From Alkalibaculum bacchi (lineage in GTDB: Bacteria; Bacillota; Clostridia; Eubacteriales; Alkalibacteraceae), in assembly GCF_937875145.1 (NCBI RefSeq), contig NZ_CALNCS010000049.1, positions 1 through 12,594 of the forward strand: a stretch of 12,594 nt of DNA, in the 5' to 3' direction. This document shows, one piece after another, positions 1 to 6,694 of the stretch. The notes beneath the pieces are model-generated. The model was given only the letters and a program-made list of their open reading frames with translations, was not told where the DNA came from and did not search any database. Both the position numbers and the translations under genes were made by a program. Positions within the stretch are counted from its first letter, which is position 1. Each line of letters starts with the position of its first letter.

Positions 1-964
1 TTTTTTCTTTTGCTTCGTCAACTTTCGCTTGTGCACCTTCTGGAGCTAATTTTGTCAATTCATCTAAACTTACAATGCCTGATTCTAAACCTTTCCAATA
101 TGGTTCATTTGTCCAATTACCATCTAATACTTTTTGTACTGCATCTACATAGTACTCTCCCCAGTTCCATAATGGTGCAGTAACGTAAGCCTTTGGTACA
201 GATTCTTTTGCGCTTAGATTATAACCTATTGATGTTGCTCCCTTTTCTTCAGCAGCAACCATAGGTGCTGTTGAATCTTGATGTTGAGCTGTTACATCAG
301 CGCCTTCAGCAAGTAGTGCTTCTGCTGCAGCCTTCTCTACAGTTGGATCATACCAAGTATTTGTCCATCTTACGTGAACTTCTGCATCTGGGTTTACAGA
401 TTTTACACCTAATGTAAAGGCATTAATTCCTCTAATAACTTCAGGTAATGGGAATGCTCCAACATAGCCAATAACATTTGACTCTGTTTTCATCCCTGCT
501 ACAATACCCGATAAATATCTCGCTTGATACATTCTACCAAAATAATTAGTCATGTTTTCTGCTTTTTCATATCCTGAGCAATGTGCAAAGGTTACTTCTG
601 GAAATTCTTTTGCCGCTTCTAGGACACCATCCATATGACCAAAGCTCGTAGCAAAAATCATATTCGCACCTTGATCCACCATTTCACGGATTGTCTTTAC
701 TACTTCTCCCTTTTCTTCAGGAATATTTTCTTTATAAATGGTCTTTATCTTGTCTCCCATTTTTTCTTCTAAGTAAACTCTTCCGTTGTCATGAGATGTT
801 GTATAACCACCATCATTAATTGGTCCAATGTAGATAAAACCAACAGTTAGCGGCTTTGTGCCGTCTTCTTGTGTTCCCGTTCCCTCTGATTTTTTGTTTG
901 AGCATCCTAATGTTGTAGCAGCTAATAAAGCTACGATTAAAAAAACAATACCAAAACGTTTCAT
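1..964 (-). CDS. BMP/Med-family ABC transporter substrate-binding lipoprotein (C-terminus beyond window)
   Basis: Extracellular binding lipoprotein of the BMP (basic membrane protein, Med/PnrA) family. Family members feed nucleosides or related compounds to an ABC importer. The open frame runs from ATG at 964 off the left edge, giving 321 residues with no stop. Residues 1-21 form a lipoprotein signal: a short basic start (MKR), a hydrophobic core and the lipobox TLGC with Cys21 as the lipidation site. The mature part starts with a Ser/Thr/Gly-rich linker, then family-typical segments such as VGFIYIGPINDGGYT (about 42-56), a Met/Gly-rich ATSFGHMDG and DVTAQHQDST. A GGGGGAG ribosome binding site lies just upstream, and a good promoter lies at 1062-1090. 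Permease and ATPase genes would be expected to the left of the window. The exact ligand cannot be read from sequence. No purine riboswitch is visible in the roughly 90-nt leader. Confidence 0.93.
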   Translation of the reverse strand, partial: MKRFGIVFLIVALLAATTLGCSNKKSEGTGTQEDGTKPLTVGFIYIGPINDGGYTTSHDNGRVYLEEKMGDKIKTIYKENIPEEKGEVVKTIREMVDQGANMIFATSFGHMDGVLEAAKEFPEVTFAHCSGYEKAENMTNYFGRMYQARYLSGIVAGMKTESNVIGYVGAFPLPEVIRGINAFTLGVKSVNPDAEVHVRWTNTWYDPTVEKAAAEALLAEGADVTAQHQDSTAPMVAAEEKGATSIGYNLSAKESVPKAYVTAPLWNWGEYYVDAVQKVLDGNWTNEPYWKGLESGIVSLDELTKLAPEGAQAKVDEAKEK

Positions 965-1061
965 TTTTCTCCCCCTAAAATATCTTTTAAAACCTTAACC
1001 TTGAAGCTCAATAGGTACGTATGATTTTGTCGATTTCAAAATTAACGTTCGTCTTGTATTG

Positions 1062-1090
1062 ATTATATTTTATTCGTATGTTTTTTTCAA
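1062..1090 (-). promoter_or_regulatory. Sigma-A promoter of the BMP lipoprotein gene
   Basis: On the minus strand, TTGAAA (1085-1090) and TATAAT (1062-1067) are separated by exactly 17 bp. Transcription would start near 1055, giving a leader of about 90 nt before the ATG at 964. It lies just past the stop codon of the upstream glutamate-cysteine ligase gene, so the transporter gene has its own promoter although the two genes are co-directional. Confidence 0.75.
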
Positions 1091-1110
1091 CTACTTTTAC
1101 GTAAATTTAT

Positions 1111-2418
1111 TTAATTCATTCCAAAAACATTCAAATTTTCAGGAGATAATACATCAATCGCTAAAGCTTCCATTATTGATTCTCCTTTTTTTAGTAATTC
1201 TTTAGAATAAGAGGCTATATTCACATGATTTTTTTGAAGTTTAATTAAAACATCAATATATTTTCGTTCTTCAGGATGTGCTACATCTAAGGCTCTCATT
1301 AACAGAGTCTCCACCATTTTAGTAATCGCTTTAATGGCTTCTTTTTCACCCGTAATCATATTTTCTTTCAGTTCCTCTATTTGTGCTGTGGTAGATTTTA
1401 AAGACTCACTATAAAAGTACTCTAAATTATCTGAGTCATACATAATAGATTTCCACAGTATAGCAGAAGATAGATTATAAGGATAAGGTACACTATCACT
1501 CATTCTAATCTCGATATACTTTTTAGTTCGCACATCAGGAAATACCATAGAAAGCAAATGCTCGATTTGTTCAATGTTCATTTCTATATGTTCATATACT
1601 TCTTTAGCCGGTTTGGAGCCAGTAAAGACAAGTTTGTCATTTAGTAGGCCAATAATACATGGTCTTTCTAGGATATAATCCACATACTCTTCGTAGCCAA
1701 AATCTTTGTCTAAAACACCTGGAGTCAGTCTACTTCGGTCATTGTCCATATCATTCCAAATTTGAACTCTTGCGCCATTTCCATCATGAATATTTCCTTC
1801 GAATATTGGTGAATTGTCATATAAATAAGAAATAGCTGGCGACAAATAATTTGCAACTCTATTCTTTTTGATATAATCCTCTTCACTAGTGTAATCCACA
1901 GATATTTGGAGGGAAGCAGATCCCTTCATCATATTTAAGGCGTACTTACCTCGTTTGCTCAAATACTCTGACATATATTTGTACCTTTGTTTTGGAATCA
2001 TTGGAATATCTACAATTTTCTCTATAGGTCGATATCCTATAGAAAGAAGACTGTAATTTTTTGATTCTAAAATAGGAAATATATCCTTGATAAAAGAAAA
2101 ATACCTTTTTTTTATTTCCTCTATGGTATCGCAATTTTTCATGCTTAATTCCAATTGTGCTCCGGGCTCTAAAGTAATACTATCGCCGTTTTTCACTATA
2201 TTGAGTAGTTTGGGTTCGTCATCGGCCTTGGTCCAACCCTTTGAAAGAAGCTCTTCCATAACTTCTTCAACACCCTTCTCATAGTGAACAGATGTAAAGC
2301 TTTCTTTATAAATAACAATGTGTTCAAACTCTAATCCTAGAGAATTGGCACCATCTGTTTTTTCTCCACTTTTGATATAGTCGATTATTTTGTTTTTATT
2401 TATTTTATAGTAATTCAT
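1111..2418 (-). CDS. gshA: Glutamate-cysteine ligase, GCS2 / plant-alphaproteobacterial type
   Basis: Predicted to join L-glutamate and L-cysteine in an ATP-dependent step to give gamma-glutamylcysteine, the first step of glutathione synthesis, in the cytoplasm. The 435-residue protein is close to the usual 430-460 of the plant-like family (GCS2). Visible conserved blocks are GLEFEH (28-33, metal/substrate acidic cluster), LEPGAQLELS (83-92), KGSASLQISVDY (165-176), RVQIWNDMDNDRS (217-229) and IEIRMSDSVPYPYN in the second half. I chose the ATG at 2418 because GAGAGGGG lies 7 nt upstream. An in-frame ATG at 2460 would add 14 residues (MNCGIIQ...) without a ribosome binding site. No glutathione synthetase gene is adjacent, so the end product may be gamma-glutamylcysteine itself, or the second enzyme is elsewhere. 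A related role in making another gamma-glutamyl compound cannot be excluded. Confidence 0.88.
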   Translation of the reverse strand: MNYYKINKNKIIDYIKSGEKTDGANSLGLEFEHIVIYKESFTSVHYEKGVEEVMEELLSKGWTKADDEPKLLNIVKNGDSITLEPGAQLELSMKNCDTIEEIKKRYFSFIKDIFPILESKNYSLLSIGYRPIEKIVDIPMIPKQRYKYMSEYLSKRGKYALNMMKGSASLQISVDYTSEEDYIKKNRVANYLSPAISYLYDNSPIFEGNIHDGNGARVQIWNDMDNDRSRLTPGVLDKDFGYEEYVDYILERPCIIGLLNDKLVFTGSKPAKEVYEHIEMNIEQIEHLLSMVFPDVRTKKYIEIRMSDSVPYPYNLSSAILWKSIMYDSDNLEYFYSESLKSTTAQIEELKENMITGEKEAIKAITKMVETLLMRALDVAHPEERKYIDVLIKLQKNHVNIASYSKELLKKGESIMEALAIDVLSPENLNVFGMN

Positions 2419-2437
2419 GATACAACCCCTCTCATGT

Positions 2438-2457
2438 AATTGTATGATACCACAATT
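2438..2457. promoter_or_regulatory. Inverted repeat upstream of gshA
   Basis: AATTGT (2438-2443) and ACAATT (2452-2457) form a perfect dyad around an 8-bp spacer, about 20 bp upstream of the gshA start codon. The size and spacing fit an operator for a dimeric repressor, but I recognise no known regulator site, and a clear -35/-10 pair for gshA is not visible here. Confidence 0.25.
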
Positions 2458-2495
2458 CAAACTGTTGTGAATCTAGTTTCAAAATAATTCTCTTA

Positions 2496-2524
2496 TTTAT
2501 TTTTCTATGACTTAAGGTTATAAT
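2496..2524 (+). promoter_or_regulatory. Possible promoter of xpt-yetF
   Basis: A consensus -10 TATAAT lies at 2519-2524. The best -35 at 17 bp spacing is the poor TTTATT (2496-2501). The predicted leader of about 55 nt is too short for the guanine riboswitch that precedes xpt in Bacillus, and no such riboswitch core is seen. Confidence 0.4.
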
Positions 2525-2583
2525 GATAGGAACATTGTCAAACAATTATATACATAGACAGTTGCATAAATAAGGAGGAAAAG

Positions 2584-3159
2584 ATGAATTTATTAAAGGA
2601 CAAAATACTAAAGGACGGACACGCCATTGGAAGCAATATCTTAAAGGTGGATTCTTTTCTTAATCATCAAATAGACGTAAAACTTTTAGATGAAATAGGA
2701 AAAACCTTTTATGAGAGATTTAAGGAAGATCGTATCACAAAGATTTTAACTATTGAAGCTTCCGGCATTGCTTTAGCAGTTATTACTGCTAAATATTTCG
2801 ATAATATACCTGTAGTGTTCGCCAAAAAGACAGAATCATTAAACTTGGATAAAGATCTTTATACTAGTGAAGTTTATTCCTTTACAAAAAATAAATCTTA
2901 TAAGATCATGGTATCCAAGAAATATATAAATTCTACAGACAGGATTTTAATTATCGATGATTTTCTGGCTAATGGAAAAGCCATCTTAGGATTAAAGGAA
3001 ATTATCGATCAAGCTAATGCTACTCTTGTAGGTGCAGGTATCGTCATAGAAAAAGGCTTCCAAGAAGGTGGCGATATCATAAGAGACATGGGAATAAAAA
3101 TAGAATCTCTTGCCATTATCGATTCTATTGAAGATGGAATAGTGAAATTTAGGGATTAA
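2584..3159 (+). CDS. xpt: Xanthine phosphoribosyltransferase
   Basis: Purine salvage enzyme that converts xanthine plus PRPP to XMP and pyrophosphate in the cytoplasm. The 191-residue length matches the Firmicute Xpt family (B. subtilis Xpt is about 194). The start MNLLKDKILKDG and the block IEASGIALAVITAKYFDNIPVVFAKK-like region (about 58-82) are family-typical. The PRPP-binding signature is ILIIDDFLANGKA (about 126-138), with the Asp-Asp pair and the following loop. A strong AAGGAGG (2572-2578) sits 5 nt before the ATG. The gene is followed after about 50 bp by a YetF-like membrane protein on the same strand with no terminator between, so co-transcription is likely. I see no guanine riboswitch in front, so control by free purine must work differently or be absent here. 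Confidence 0.95.
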   Translation: MNLLKDKILKDGHAIGSNILKVDSFLNHQIDVKLLDEIGKTFYERFKEDRITKILTIEASGIALAVITAKYFDNIPVVFAKKTESLNLDKDLYTSEVYSFTKNKSYKIMVSKKYINSTDRILIIDDFLANGKAILGLKEIIDQANATLVGAGIVIEKGFQEGGDIIRDMGIKIESLAIIDSIEDGIVKFRD

Positions 3160-3162
3160 AAA

Positions 3163-3220
3163 AGTACTCTTTGGGTGAAACTATTAGAATCATGATAGTA
3201 GGTGATCACTTTGGAGTACT
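3163..3220 (+). promoter_or_regulatory. Nested hairpin enclosing the ribosome binding site and start codon of the yetF-like gene
   Basis: Three collinear helices can form: AGTACTC (3163-3169) with GAGTACT (3214-3220), GGTGA (3174-3178) with TCACT (3206-3210, one G-T wobble), and ACTAT (3180-3184) with ATAGT (3195-3199). The Shine-Dalgarno AGGTGA (3200-3205) falls in an internal bulge and the TTG start (3211-3213) in an internal loop. No T-run follows, so it is not a terminator. It may modulate translation of the downstream gene; no function is proven. Confidence 0.4.
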
Positions 3221-3882
3221 ATAATATTGCACTTGAATTAGTAATTGGATATATTTTATTGTTTATAGCCACAAAGATCCTTGGTAAAACTTTGCTGACT
3301 CATATTACAACTTTTGATTTTATTTGTTCCATTATCTTAAGTGAGTTAGTAGGAAATGCACTTTATGATGATAAATTGGGTATTTCATTTATTTTATTTG
3401 CTATTATAATTTGGACTGTTCTCATAACCACTACAGAATTTATAACCCAAAAATTTCGTAAGACGAGAGATTTTCTAGAAGGAAAACCCTCTATACTTAT
3501 AAAACACGGTAAATTATCCTTCGAGGAGATGAAAAGAAATCATTTAGATATTAATCAACTCCTACACCTCCTTCGTTCAAAAGATATATTTACTATGAGA
3601 GAGGTACAATATGCTATTTTAGAAGCAAATGGATGCTTAAGCGTCCTAAAAAAGAATAGTCAAGATTCAGTAAAAAAACAAAATAGCCAACAGTCAAAAA
3701 GTGGTCCTTTCCTTGCTATTACACTTATTTCAGATGGAGAATTGATTCAAGAAAATCTAGATGAAATCAGTCTCACTAAGGATTACTTAGAAAAAGAACT
3801 AAAAAAGCAAAATCTGACCATTAAAGAGGCCTTATATGTAGAATGGTTAGAAGGAGAAGGCTTGTTTATTCAGAAGTATTAA
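3211..3882 (+). CDS. DUF421 (YetF-like) membrane protein
   Basis: Member of the DUF421 family (PF04239), similar to Bacillus YetF/YdfR/YrbG. The N-terminal third holds three predicted membrane segments (about residues 6-22, 34-52 and 57-77), including the family blocks ILGKTLL-THITTFDF and SELVGNALYDD. After the membrane part come FLEGKPSILIKHGKL and MKRNHLDINQLLHLLR, then the mixed alpha/beta cytoplasmic domain with the hallmark YAILEANGCLSVL. Its molecular function is not settled; Bacillus members are linked to the spore or cell envelope. Of two possible starts I prefer TTG at 3211, because AGGTGATCA, an excellent anti-16S match, precedes it at proper distance and the resulting start (MEYYNIALELV) aligns with YetF. 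GTG at 3202 would add three residues but lacks a good ribosome binding site. It is probably in one operon with xpt. Confidence 0.88.
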   Translation: MEYYNIALELVIGYILLFIATKILGKTLLTHITTFDFICSIILSELVGNALYDDKLGISFILFAIIIWTVLITTTEFITQKFRKTRDFLEGKPSILIKHGKLSFEEMKRNHLDINQLLHLLRSKDIFTMREVQYAILEANGCLSVLKKNSQDSVKKQNSQQSKSGPFLAITLISDGELIQENLDEISLTKDYLEKELKKQNLTIKEALYVEWLEGEGLFIQKY

Positions 3883-4003
3883 ATAAGGTAGTAGGCAAAA
3901 CCATTATGACACTGGTGATGCCTAAGGTCTTACTTAAAACGAATTAGTAGTTGAACGAAAAAGCAATGCGAAATGAAGAAGGTAAGATGTAGAATTAATA
4001 TAT
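3883..4003 (+). other. Gene-free structured stretch after yetF-like gene; possible 3'UTR-derived small RNA
   Basis: No credible reading frame is present. The RNA of this stretch can fold: TAGGCA (3892-3897) pairs with TGCCTA (3919-3924), stacked through a 2x2 AA/GA loop on ACCA/TGGT (3900-3903/3913-3916). TCTTAC (3928-3933) then pairs with GTAAGA (3982-3987), enclosing an A-rich 48-nt loop. It ends at the terminator at 4004. No own promoter is evident, so it would be made as the tail of the xpt-yetF transcript. I do not match it to a known RNA family; the first hairpin only faintly recalls part of a c-di-GMP-I aptamer. Confidence 0.35.
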
Positions 4004-4024
4004 GGCTCCATTGGAGCCTTTTTT
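4004..4024 (+). terminator. Rho-independent terminator of the xpt-yetF operon
   Basis: GGCTCC (4004-4009) pairs with GGAGCC (4013-4018) across a 3-nt loop and is followed directly by six T residues (4019-4024). It lies about 120 bp after the yetF-like stop codon. Confidence 0.85.
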
Positions 4025-4198
4025 GCTGTCATTTAAAGCATCAGCAAAGGATTCTTACATACTTAAGTATTCATAAAGTGAATTGAATGCACCTTAGCAC
4101 TCATGAGGCTGTAAATTGATTTCTATCGATTTTATTTTGAACTCGATATGTTTCCTAGCGCGCCTACATAAAACATCTAAAAAAAATTTAAATAACAA
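4025..4198. other. Non-coding AT-rich stretch with a GCGCGCC motif and a 12-bp palindrome
   Basis: I see no gene on either strand. It holds the perfect palindrome ATACTTAAGTAT (4059-4070) and the only GC-rich heptamer outside the tRNA, GCGCGCC (4158-4164), which matches the 3' acceptor end of the neighbouring tRNA-Arg in the same orientation. The heptamer is too short to prove an attachment-site duplication. Confidence 0.3.
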
Positions 4199-4232
4199 AA
4201 GCCCAATCCATAATGGAAAGGGCTTATTTTTT
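4199..4232. terminator. Hairpin with flanking T/A runs, probable terminator of tRNA-Arg
   Basis: AAGCCC (4199-4204) pairs with GGGCTT (4220-4225), and TCCA (4207-4210) pairs inside with TGGA (4214-4217). On the plus strand it is followed by ATTTTTT; on the minus strand by TTTTGTTATTT. It lies about 80 bp beyond the 3' end of the minus-strand tRNA-Arg, the nearest transcript that needs a terminator from that side. Confidence 0.6.
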
Positions 4233-4248
4233 GGAATTAATTTTTACC

Positions 4249-4294
4249 ATGGTGTTAAAATGGTGTTAAATCTCATATGTTGAATGGTGTTAAA
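4249..4294. repeat. Three direct repeats ATGGTGTTAAA beside tRNA-Arg
   Basis: Exact copies of an 11-bp unit lie at 4249-4259, 4260-4270 (directly abutting) and 4284-4294, ending 20 bp from the 3' end of tRNA-Arg. Closely spaced direct repeats of about 10 bp next to a tRNA 3' end are typical of arm-type binding sites of tyrosine integrases. No integrase gene is in the window, so this would be a leftover. Confidence 0.55.
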
Positions 4295-4313
4295 ACCTTG
4301 AAAGTCTTATATA

Positions 4314-4390
4314 TGGCGCGCCCTGAGAGATTCGAACTCCCGATCTTCCGGTTCGTAGCCGAACGCTCTATCCAGCTGAGCCAAGGGCGC
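4314..4390 (-). tRNA. tRNA-Arg (anticodon ACG)
   Basis: A 77-nt cloverleaf including the encoded CCA (4314-4316). Acceptor GCGCCCT pairs with AGGGCGC; D arm GCTC/GAGC; anticodon stem TTCGG/CCGGA (one wobble) around loop CTACGAA with ACG at 4354-4356; T arm GGGAG-TTCGAAT-CTCTC. The first anticodon A would be converted to inosine so that it reads CGU, CGC and CGA. It has a promoter at 4412-4440 and three integrase-like repeats just past its 3' end. No structural defect is visible. Confidence 0.97.
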
Positions 4391-4411
4391 GCAATTTTGT
4401 TTGCAAGATGT

Positions 4412-4440
4412 ATTATAGCACAGAGAATAATTAATTTCAA
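4412..4440 (-). promoter_or_regulatory. Promoter of tRNA-Arg
   Basis: On the minus strand, TTGAAA (4435-4440) and TATAAT (4412-4417) are separated by 17 bp, and the -10 box ends 21 bp before the tRNA 5' end. It is nearly identical in layout to the other strong promoters of this window. Confidence 0.8.
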
Positions 4441-4446
4441 ATAAAA

Positions 4447-4476
4447 TTAACAAAAATATTATTACTGGAATATATT
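4447..4476 (+). promoter_or_regulatory. Possible promoter of the DUF3298 gene
   Basis: TTAACA (4447-4452) and TATATT (4471-4476) are 18 bp apart. They lie back-to-back with the tRNA-Arg promoter and about 30 bp before the start codon. The AT-rich context makes chance matches likely. Confidence 0.35.
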
Positions 4477-4508
4477 GATATAACAAATATATTTAGGTGG
4501 TGGAGATT

Positions 4509-5111
4509 TTGAATAATAAATTCCCTGTAGTTATCCGTACACTAAGTTATAGTATCCAAAATATAAATTTTTATTACCCTGCAGTATACATTCCTAATAA
4601 TAGTTATATTCAAGGGCTTATTAATTTTACGATCTATGAAAATATGCTAAGGTTAAGCAAAAATCTAATGGTTCCAGACATTCCTACTTATGTTACAGGT
4701 TCTTATGAATTAAAAAACAATCAAAAGGGTGTTTTAACTCTGTCCTTAATAGGTTTTGCAGAATTTGGAGGCGCTCACCCTATGACCATGGTTAAATCAT
4801 TAAACTTTGACCTTAGTACGGGCAAAGATATTCCATTTTATGAATTATTTAAACCTAACAGCCCCTACATTGAAGTTCTATCTGGGATGGTATTAGAAGA
4901 ATTAAAAAAACAAGATATTATGCTATTTGAAGACTATCCTGGTGTGAGACCAGATCAAGACTACTATATCGCAGACAAAGCCCTTGTAATATACTTTCAA
5001 TTATACGACATAGCGCCGTATGTCGTTGGCTTCCCCTATGCTGTAATACCAATTTATAGCATTATAGATTTGGTGCAAGAAGGTGGATTGCTTGATAAGA
5101 TGGTAAGCTAG
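4509..5111 (+). CDS. DUF3298 (RsiV/PdaC C-terminal-like) domain protein, no visible export signal
   Basis: The protein of about 200 residues reads as a DUF4163-like N-terminal half followed by a DUF3298 (PF11738) half, the same pair found in the anti-sigma factor RsiV and the peptidoglycan deacetylase PdaC. Recognisable segments are GSYELKNNQKGVLTLSL, GGAHPMT, the turn FDLSTGKDIPFYELF and, near the end, ALVIYFQLYDIAPYVVGFPY. In RsiV this region sits outside the cell and binds lysozyme, but here there is no membrane segment or signal peptide, so location and ligand are unknown. Possible starts are GTG 4497, GTG 4500 and TTG 4509. I prefer 4509 because AGGTGGTGGAG then serves as its ribosome binding site, whereas the GTGs lie inside that site. 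The gene is single and ends at a terminator shared with the convergent proS. Confidence 0.8.
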   Translation: MNNKFPVVIRTLSYSIQNINFYYPAVYIPNNSYIQGLINFTIYENMLRLSKNLMVPDIPTYVTGSYELKNNQKGVLTLSLIGFAEFGGAHPMTMVKSLNFDLSTGKDIPFYELFKPNSPYIEVLSGMVLEELKKQDIMLFEDYPGVRPDQDYYIADKALVIYFQLYDIAPYVVGFPYAVIPIYSIIDLVQEGGLLDKMVS

Positions 5112-5138
5112 TAAATTTTACTTACCACCTTGTTACTT

Positions 5139-5166
5139 AAAAAAGGCGATAAAATCGCCTTTTTTT
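5139..5166. terminator. Bidirectional terminator between the DUF3298 gene and proS
   Basis: GGCGAT (5145-5150) pairs with ATCGCC (5154-5159) around an AAA loop. Six A residues precede the stem and seven T residues follow, so the RNA of either strand forms a GC hairpin plus U-run. It lies between the two convergent stop codons and overlaps the end of proS. Confidence 0.92.
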
Positions 5167-6604
5167 AATACGCTCTTGCAAAGTAAGCCATGTCTTCTGC
5201 CTTTTTATTACAGCAGACGCATGAACCATCTCCAATGATTTCTTGTTCAAAAGGTATGCATCGAAGAGTTGCTCCGGTTTCTTCTTTTATTTTGTCTTCG
5301 CAAGCTCTATCTCCACACCACATTGCTTTAATAAATCCTGGATTGGCTGCTAAGTTTTCTTTGAATTCCTCTAAATTTGTAGCTATTGATGTTTTTTGTT
5401 CTCTTCTTTCTAGTGCTTTTTGGAAAAGATTGTTTTGAATTTCATCAAGTAACTTTTCTACTGCTACATCTAAATCATCTAGTGAAACTTGAATTTTTTC
5501 GCCGTTATCTCTTCTGGCTAATACGCATTGATTACTTTCAATATCTCGTGGTCCTATTTCTAAACGAATTGGAACACCTTTCATCTCCCATTGATTAAAT
5601 TTCCAACCTGGAGAGTATGCATCCTGATCGTCAATTTCTACTTTGAATTTTTCAGCTAGTTTATTTTTGATTTCCCATGCTTTATCTAGAACGCCCTCTT
5701 TATGTTGCGCTACAGGAATGATTACTACTTGAGTAGGTGCAATTTTGGGTGGAAGAACTAGACCATTGTCATCCCCATGTACCATAATCAATGCACCTAT
5801 TAATCTAGTAGAAACTCCCCATGATGTATGATATGGCAATGCCTGATTGTTTTCCCTATCCAAATAAGTGATTTCAAAAGCCTTTGTAAAATGCTGTCCT
5901 AAATTATGAGAGGTACCTGATTGAAGAGCTTGACCATCGTGCATTAGTGCTTCCATTGTATAGGTCTCTTGTGCCCCTGCAAATCTTTCCTTTTCACTCT
6001 TTCTACCGACAACCATCGGTATGGCCATATATTGTTCTGCTACATCCCTATAAATACCTAACATTTGCATTGTTTCTTCTTGAGCTTCTTCAGCCGTTTC
6101 GTGTAAGGTATGTCCTTCTTGCCATAAAAATTCAGATGTTCTAAGAAAAGGTCTCGTTGTCTTTTCCCAACGAACTACACTACACCATTGATTGTATAGA
6201 AATGGCAATTGTCTGTAAGTGTTTAACCATTTAGAATACATACTACAAATAATCGTTTCAGAAGTAGGACGTACAGCCAATCTTTCCCCTAATTCCTTGC
6301 CACCTCCGTGAGTAACCCAAGCTACTTCAGGAGCAAATCCCTCTACGTGTTCTGCTTCCTTTTGTAAAAGACTTTCAGGAATCAAAAGAGGAAAATACAT
6401 ATTTTTATGTCCTGTTTCTTTAAACTTCTTATCGTATTCACATTGAATGTTTTCCCAAATAGCATATCCATATGGGCGGATGACCATAAATCCCTTTACT
6501 GGTGAATAATCTACCATCTCTGTTTTAGAAATTACATCGGTATACCATCTTGCAAAATCTTCATCTCGTGGCGTAATTGCCTCTACTTTTTGTTTTTTAG
6601 CCAT
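5165..6604 (-). CDS. proS: Prolyl-tRNA synthetase, archaeal/eukaryotic-type
   Basis: Charges tRNA-Pro with proline in the cytoplasm (class II synthetase). At 479 residues it is the short archaeal/eukaryotic-type ProS found in many Clostridia, without the editing insertion of the roughly 570-residue bacterial type. Visible are the substrate-binding VRPTSE (111-116), the motif 2 region from RWEKTTRPFLRTSEFLWQEG (145-164), GTSHNLGQHFTKAF (230-243), motif 3 SWGVSTRLIGALIMVHGDD (261-279), the anticodon-binding domain (about 290-390) and a C-terminal domain with Cys430, Cys435, Cys462, Cys464 and Cys465, ending in the characteristic terminal Tyr. AGGAGG lies 8 nt before the ATG. A T-box leader with a proline specifier precedes it, so its synthesis should rise when tRNA-Pro is uncharged. 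Confidence 0.97.
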   Translation of the reverse strand: MAKKQKVEAITPRDEDFARWYTDVISKTEMVDYSPVKGFMVIRPYGYAIWENIQCEYDKKFKETGHKNMYFPLLIPESLLQKEAEHVEGFAPEVAWVTHGGGKELGERLAVRPTSETIICSMYSKWLNTYRQLPFLYNQWCSVVRWEKTTRPFLRTSEFLWQEGHTLHETAEEAQEETMQMLGIYRDVAEQYMAIPMVVGRKSEKERFAGAQETYTMEALMHDGQALQSGTSHNLGQHFTKAFEITYLDRENNQALPYHTSWGVSTRLIGALIMVHGDDNGLVLPPKIAPTQVVIIPVAQHKEGVLDKAWEIKNKLAEKFKVEIDDQDAYSPGWKFNQWEMKGVPIRLEIGPRDIESNQCVLARRDNGEKIQVSLDDLDVAVEKLLDEIQNNLFQKALERREQKTSIATNLEEFKENLAANPGFIKAMWCGDRACEDKIKEETGATLRCIPFEQEIIGDGSCVCCNKKAEDMAYFARAY

Positions 6605-6694
6605 TATATCCTCCTGTTTTTCTTATTCTGTTGAAAAGCTAGGTAGTTGGTAACTATTACTGTAGTTTTACCCCTATGGTGGAACTCTCTATTA

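Noticed and set aside
2419..2460. N-terminal extension of glutamate-cysteine ligase from ATG 2460
   Set aside because: No ribosome binding site before 2460, while ATG 2418 has GAGAGGGG at good distance, and the extension has no family resemblance.
2461..2583. Guanine riboswitch in front of xpt
   Set aside because: The leader after the likely promoter is only about 55 nt and lacks the purine aptamer core.
3892..3960. c-di-GMP-I (GEMM) riboswitch
   Set aside because: GGCAAAACC...GGTGATGCC recalls the first hairpin, but the GACGCAAAGC ligand-binding strand and the second hairpin with its receptor are absent, and the region lies after, not before, a gene.
4025..4313. CRISPR array or prophage end based on the ATGGTGTTAAA repeats
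   Set aside because: The repeats are 11 bp, two abut without a spacer, and no cas or phage genes are present; an array is excluded and only an integrase-site relic remains possible.
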